Shown in pieces: positions 63,513 through 64,000 of a stretch of DNA of 64,000 bases (position 1 is the stretch's first letter; each line of letters opens with the position of its first letter). The position numbers and the translations under genes are program-made. The DNA lies in contig NZ_WVEM01000019.1 of the NCBI RefSeq assembly GCF_009847015.1, positions 33,237 through 97,236 of the forward strand. Reading direction: 5' to 3'. Below the pieces are notes generated by a model, which worked only from the letters and a program-made list of their open reading frames with translations, made no database searches and was not told the origin of the DNA. This DNA comes from Sunxiuqinia indica (GTDB taxonomy: Bacteria; Bacteroidota; Bacteroidia; Bacteroidales; Prolixibacteraceae).

Positions 63513-64000
63513 AATGATTAGTTTTAATTCTACTCTCGAATTTTCAGATTCTATTCAATCTCTTCTTCTCTCCAACATTCACAGCATTCTTTTCCTATCT
63601 TATTAAGGTCGCAGTCTTCTTTTGAATGGTTATTGTTTTATGTCCATTCTATTTTTATCGCAAGCATGCTTGCCCAACTGCAAATATCCCCTCTAAAAAC
63701 AGCTTCCGATTTTCTCTCGCCTTATAAAGTCAACCATCTTTTTCAATCTGATGGTTTGCTCTGGCCAACGCGCTTCGACAACCTATTTTTCCGCCTCATA
63801 ATTCACAAAAATTTTTGAATGCTTATGGTTCCCAAAAATAATAAAAAAATGACAACGTTTACATTCTAAAAACCTTTATTTAGTTAATCCTTATGAACTA
63901 ATATTTACTGGAAATAATTGTTTTTGTCTAATGATTATTTCCAGTAAAATTTTAAGCCAAAGAACTTCTTCTTTGATTTTCCGAAGTAATCCTTTGAAGT
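63513..64000. other. Non-coding right edge upstream of the large pectate lyase
   Basis: About 490 AT-rich bases with no credible gene on either strand. It should hold the lyase promoter, but no exact TAnnTTTG box was found on the minus strand. The only clear structure is the inverted repeat at 63904-63948. Confidence 0.5.
63904..63948. repeat. Perfect 15-base inverted repeat
   Basis: TTTACTGGAAATAAT and its exact complement flank a 15-base loop. GC-poor and without a long T run, it could be a weak terminator of a gene beyond the window or an operator for a dimeric regulator. Confidence 0.55.

Noticed and set aside
1..64000. CRISPR array, rRNA or prophage
   Set aside because: No evenly spaced direct repeats, no rRNA-like stretches, and the tail genes lack capsid, terminase or integrase genes, so they are read as eCIS rather than prophage.

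Overview
The window looks like a chromosomal segment of an anaerobic or facultative Bacteroidota, most likely of the Marinilabiliales/Prolixibacteraceae type. The evidence is TAnnTTTG-type -7 promoter boxes, a type IX secretion sorting domain on a pectate lyase, DUF6261 and DUF4255/DUF5908 proteins, lipoproteins with short lipoboxes, and a methylmalonyl-CoA/propionate fermentation operon of the Bacteroidota kind. The exact genus cannot be read from the sequence.

Left edge (1-4134, minus strand): the first six genes of an extracellular contractile injection system (eCIS), namely a DUF4255 cap protein, an unrecognised 349-residue protein, a sheath, two tube proteins and a DUF5908 protein cut by the window edge. 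Baseplate, spike, AAA+ ATPase and cargo genes must lie outside. A 780-base gene-free stretch separates it from the next block.

4914-10937 (plus): a CoA-transferase followed by an operon for methylmalonyl-CoA epimerase and the four subunits of a Na+-pumping methylmalonyl-CoA decarboxylase. Together these would turn methylmalonyl-CoA into propionyl-CoA with ion export and recycle CoA onto succinate or acetate. The beta subunit carries an unusual exported N-terminal domain.

10976-23194: a ThuA-like protein, an outer-membrane protein, an FRG-domain protein, a clan GH-D glycosidase, rhamnulokinase, DUF1697, a CE15-like esterase, a Na+/H+ antiporter and an amino-acid permease with C-terminal EIIA-like and TrkA-C domains. 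23484-29010 (minus) holds pta, hbd, ackA, ptb and buk, two parallel acyl-phosphate routes to ATP.

29318-39268 (plus): an FAD/4Fe-4S oxidoreductase fusion, a methyltransferase, an M48 protease, CinA, an AsmA-family protein and CorA. The CorA leader can form two competing hairpins, one burying an unusually strong Shine-Dalgarno sequence. 39321-44946 (minus) is a TetR-TolC-HlyD-ABC2-ABC2 efflux operon without an ATPase gene, with two matching operator-like dyads.

45182-50516: a monooxygenase-like protein, a SGNH hydrolase/AAA ATPase pair, and uxaB-uxaA (galacturonate catabolism) behind two copies of a 14-base operator-like palindrome. 51308-54700 is an AT-rich accessory stretch: nested inverted repeats, a REP-like palindrome, and three copies of a repeat containing the broken start of a REP-associated tyrosine transposase, alternating with two lipoprotein genes and a HAD hydrolase. 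54792-63512 carries a STAS-like protein, a flavodiiron protein, MltG, a small exported protein and two large PL1-type pectate lyases, which fit with uxaAB, rhaB and the esterase as a dispersed pectin-degradation capacity. No rRNA, tRNA or CRISPR was seen.
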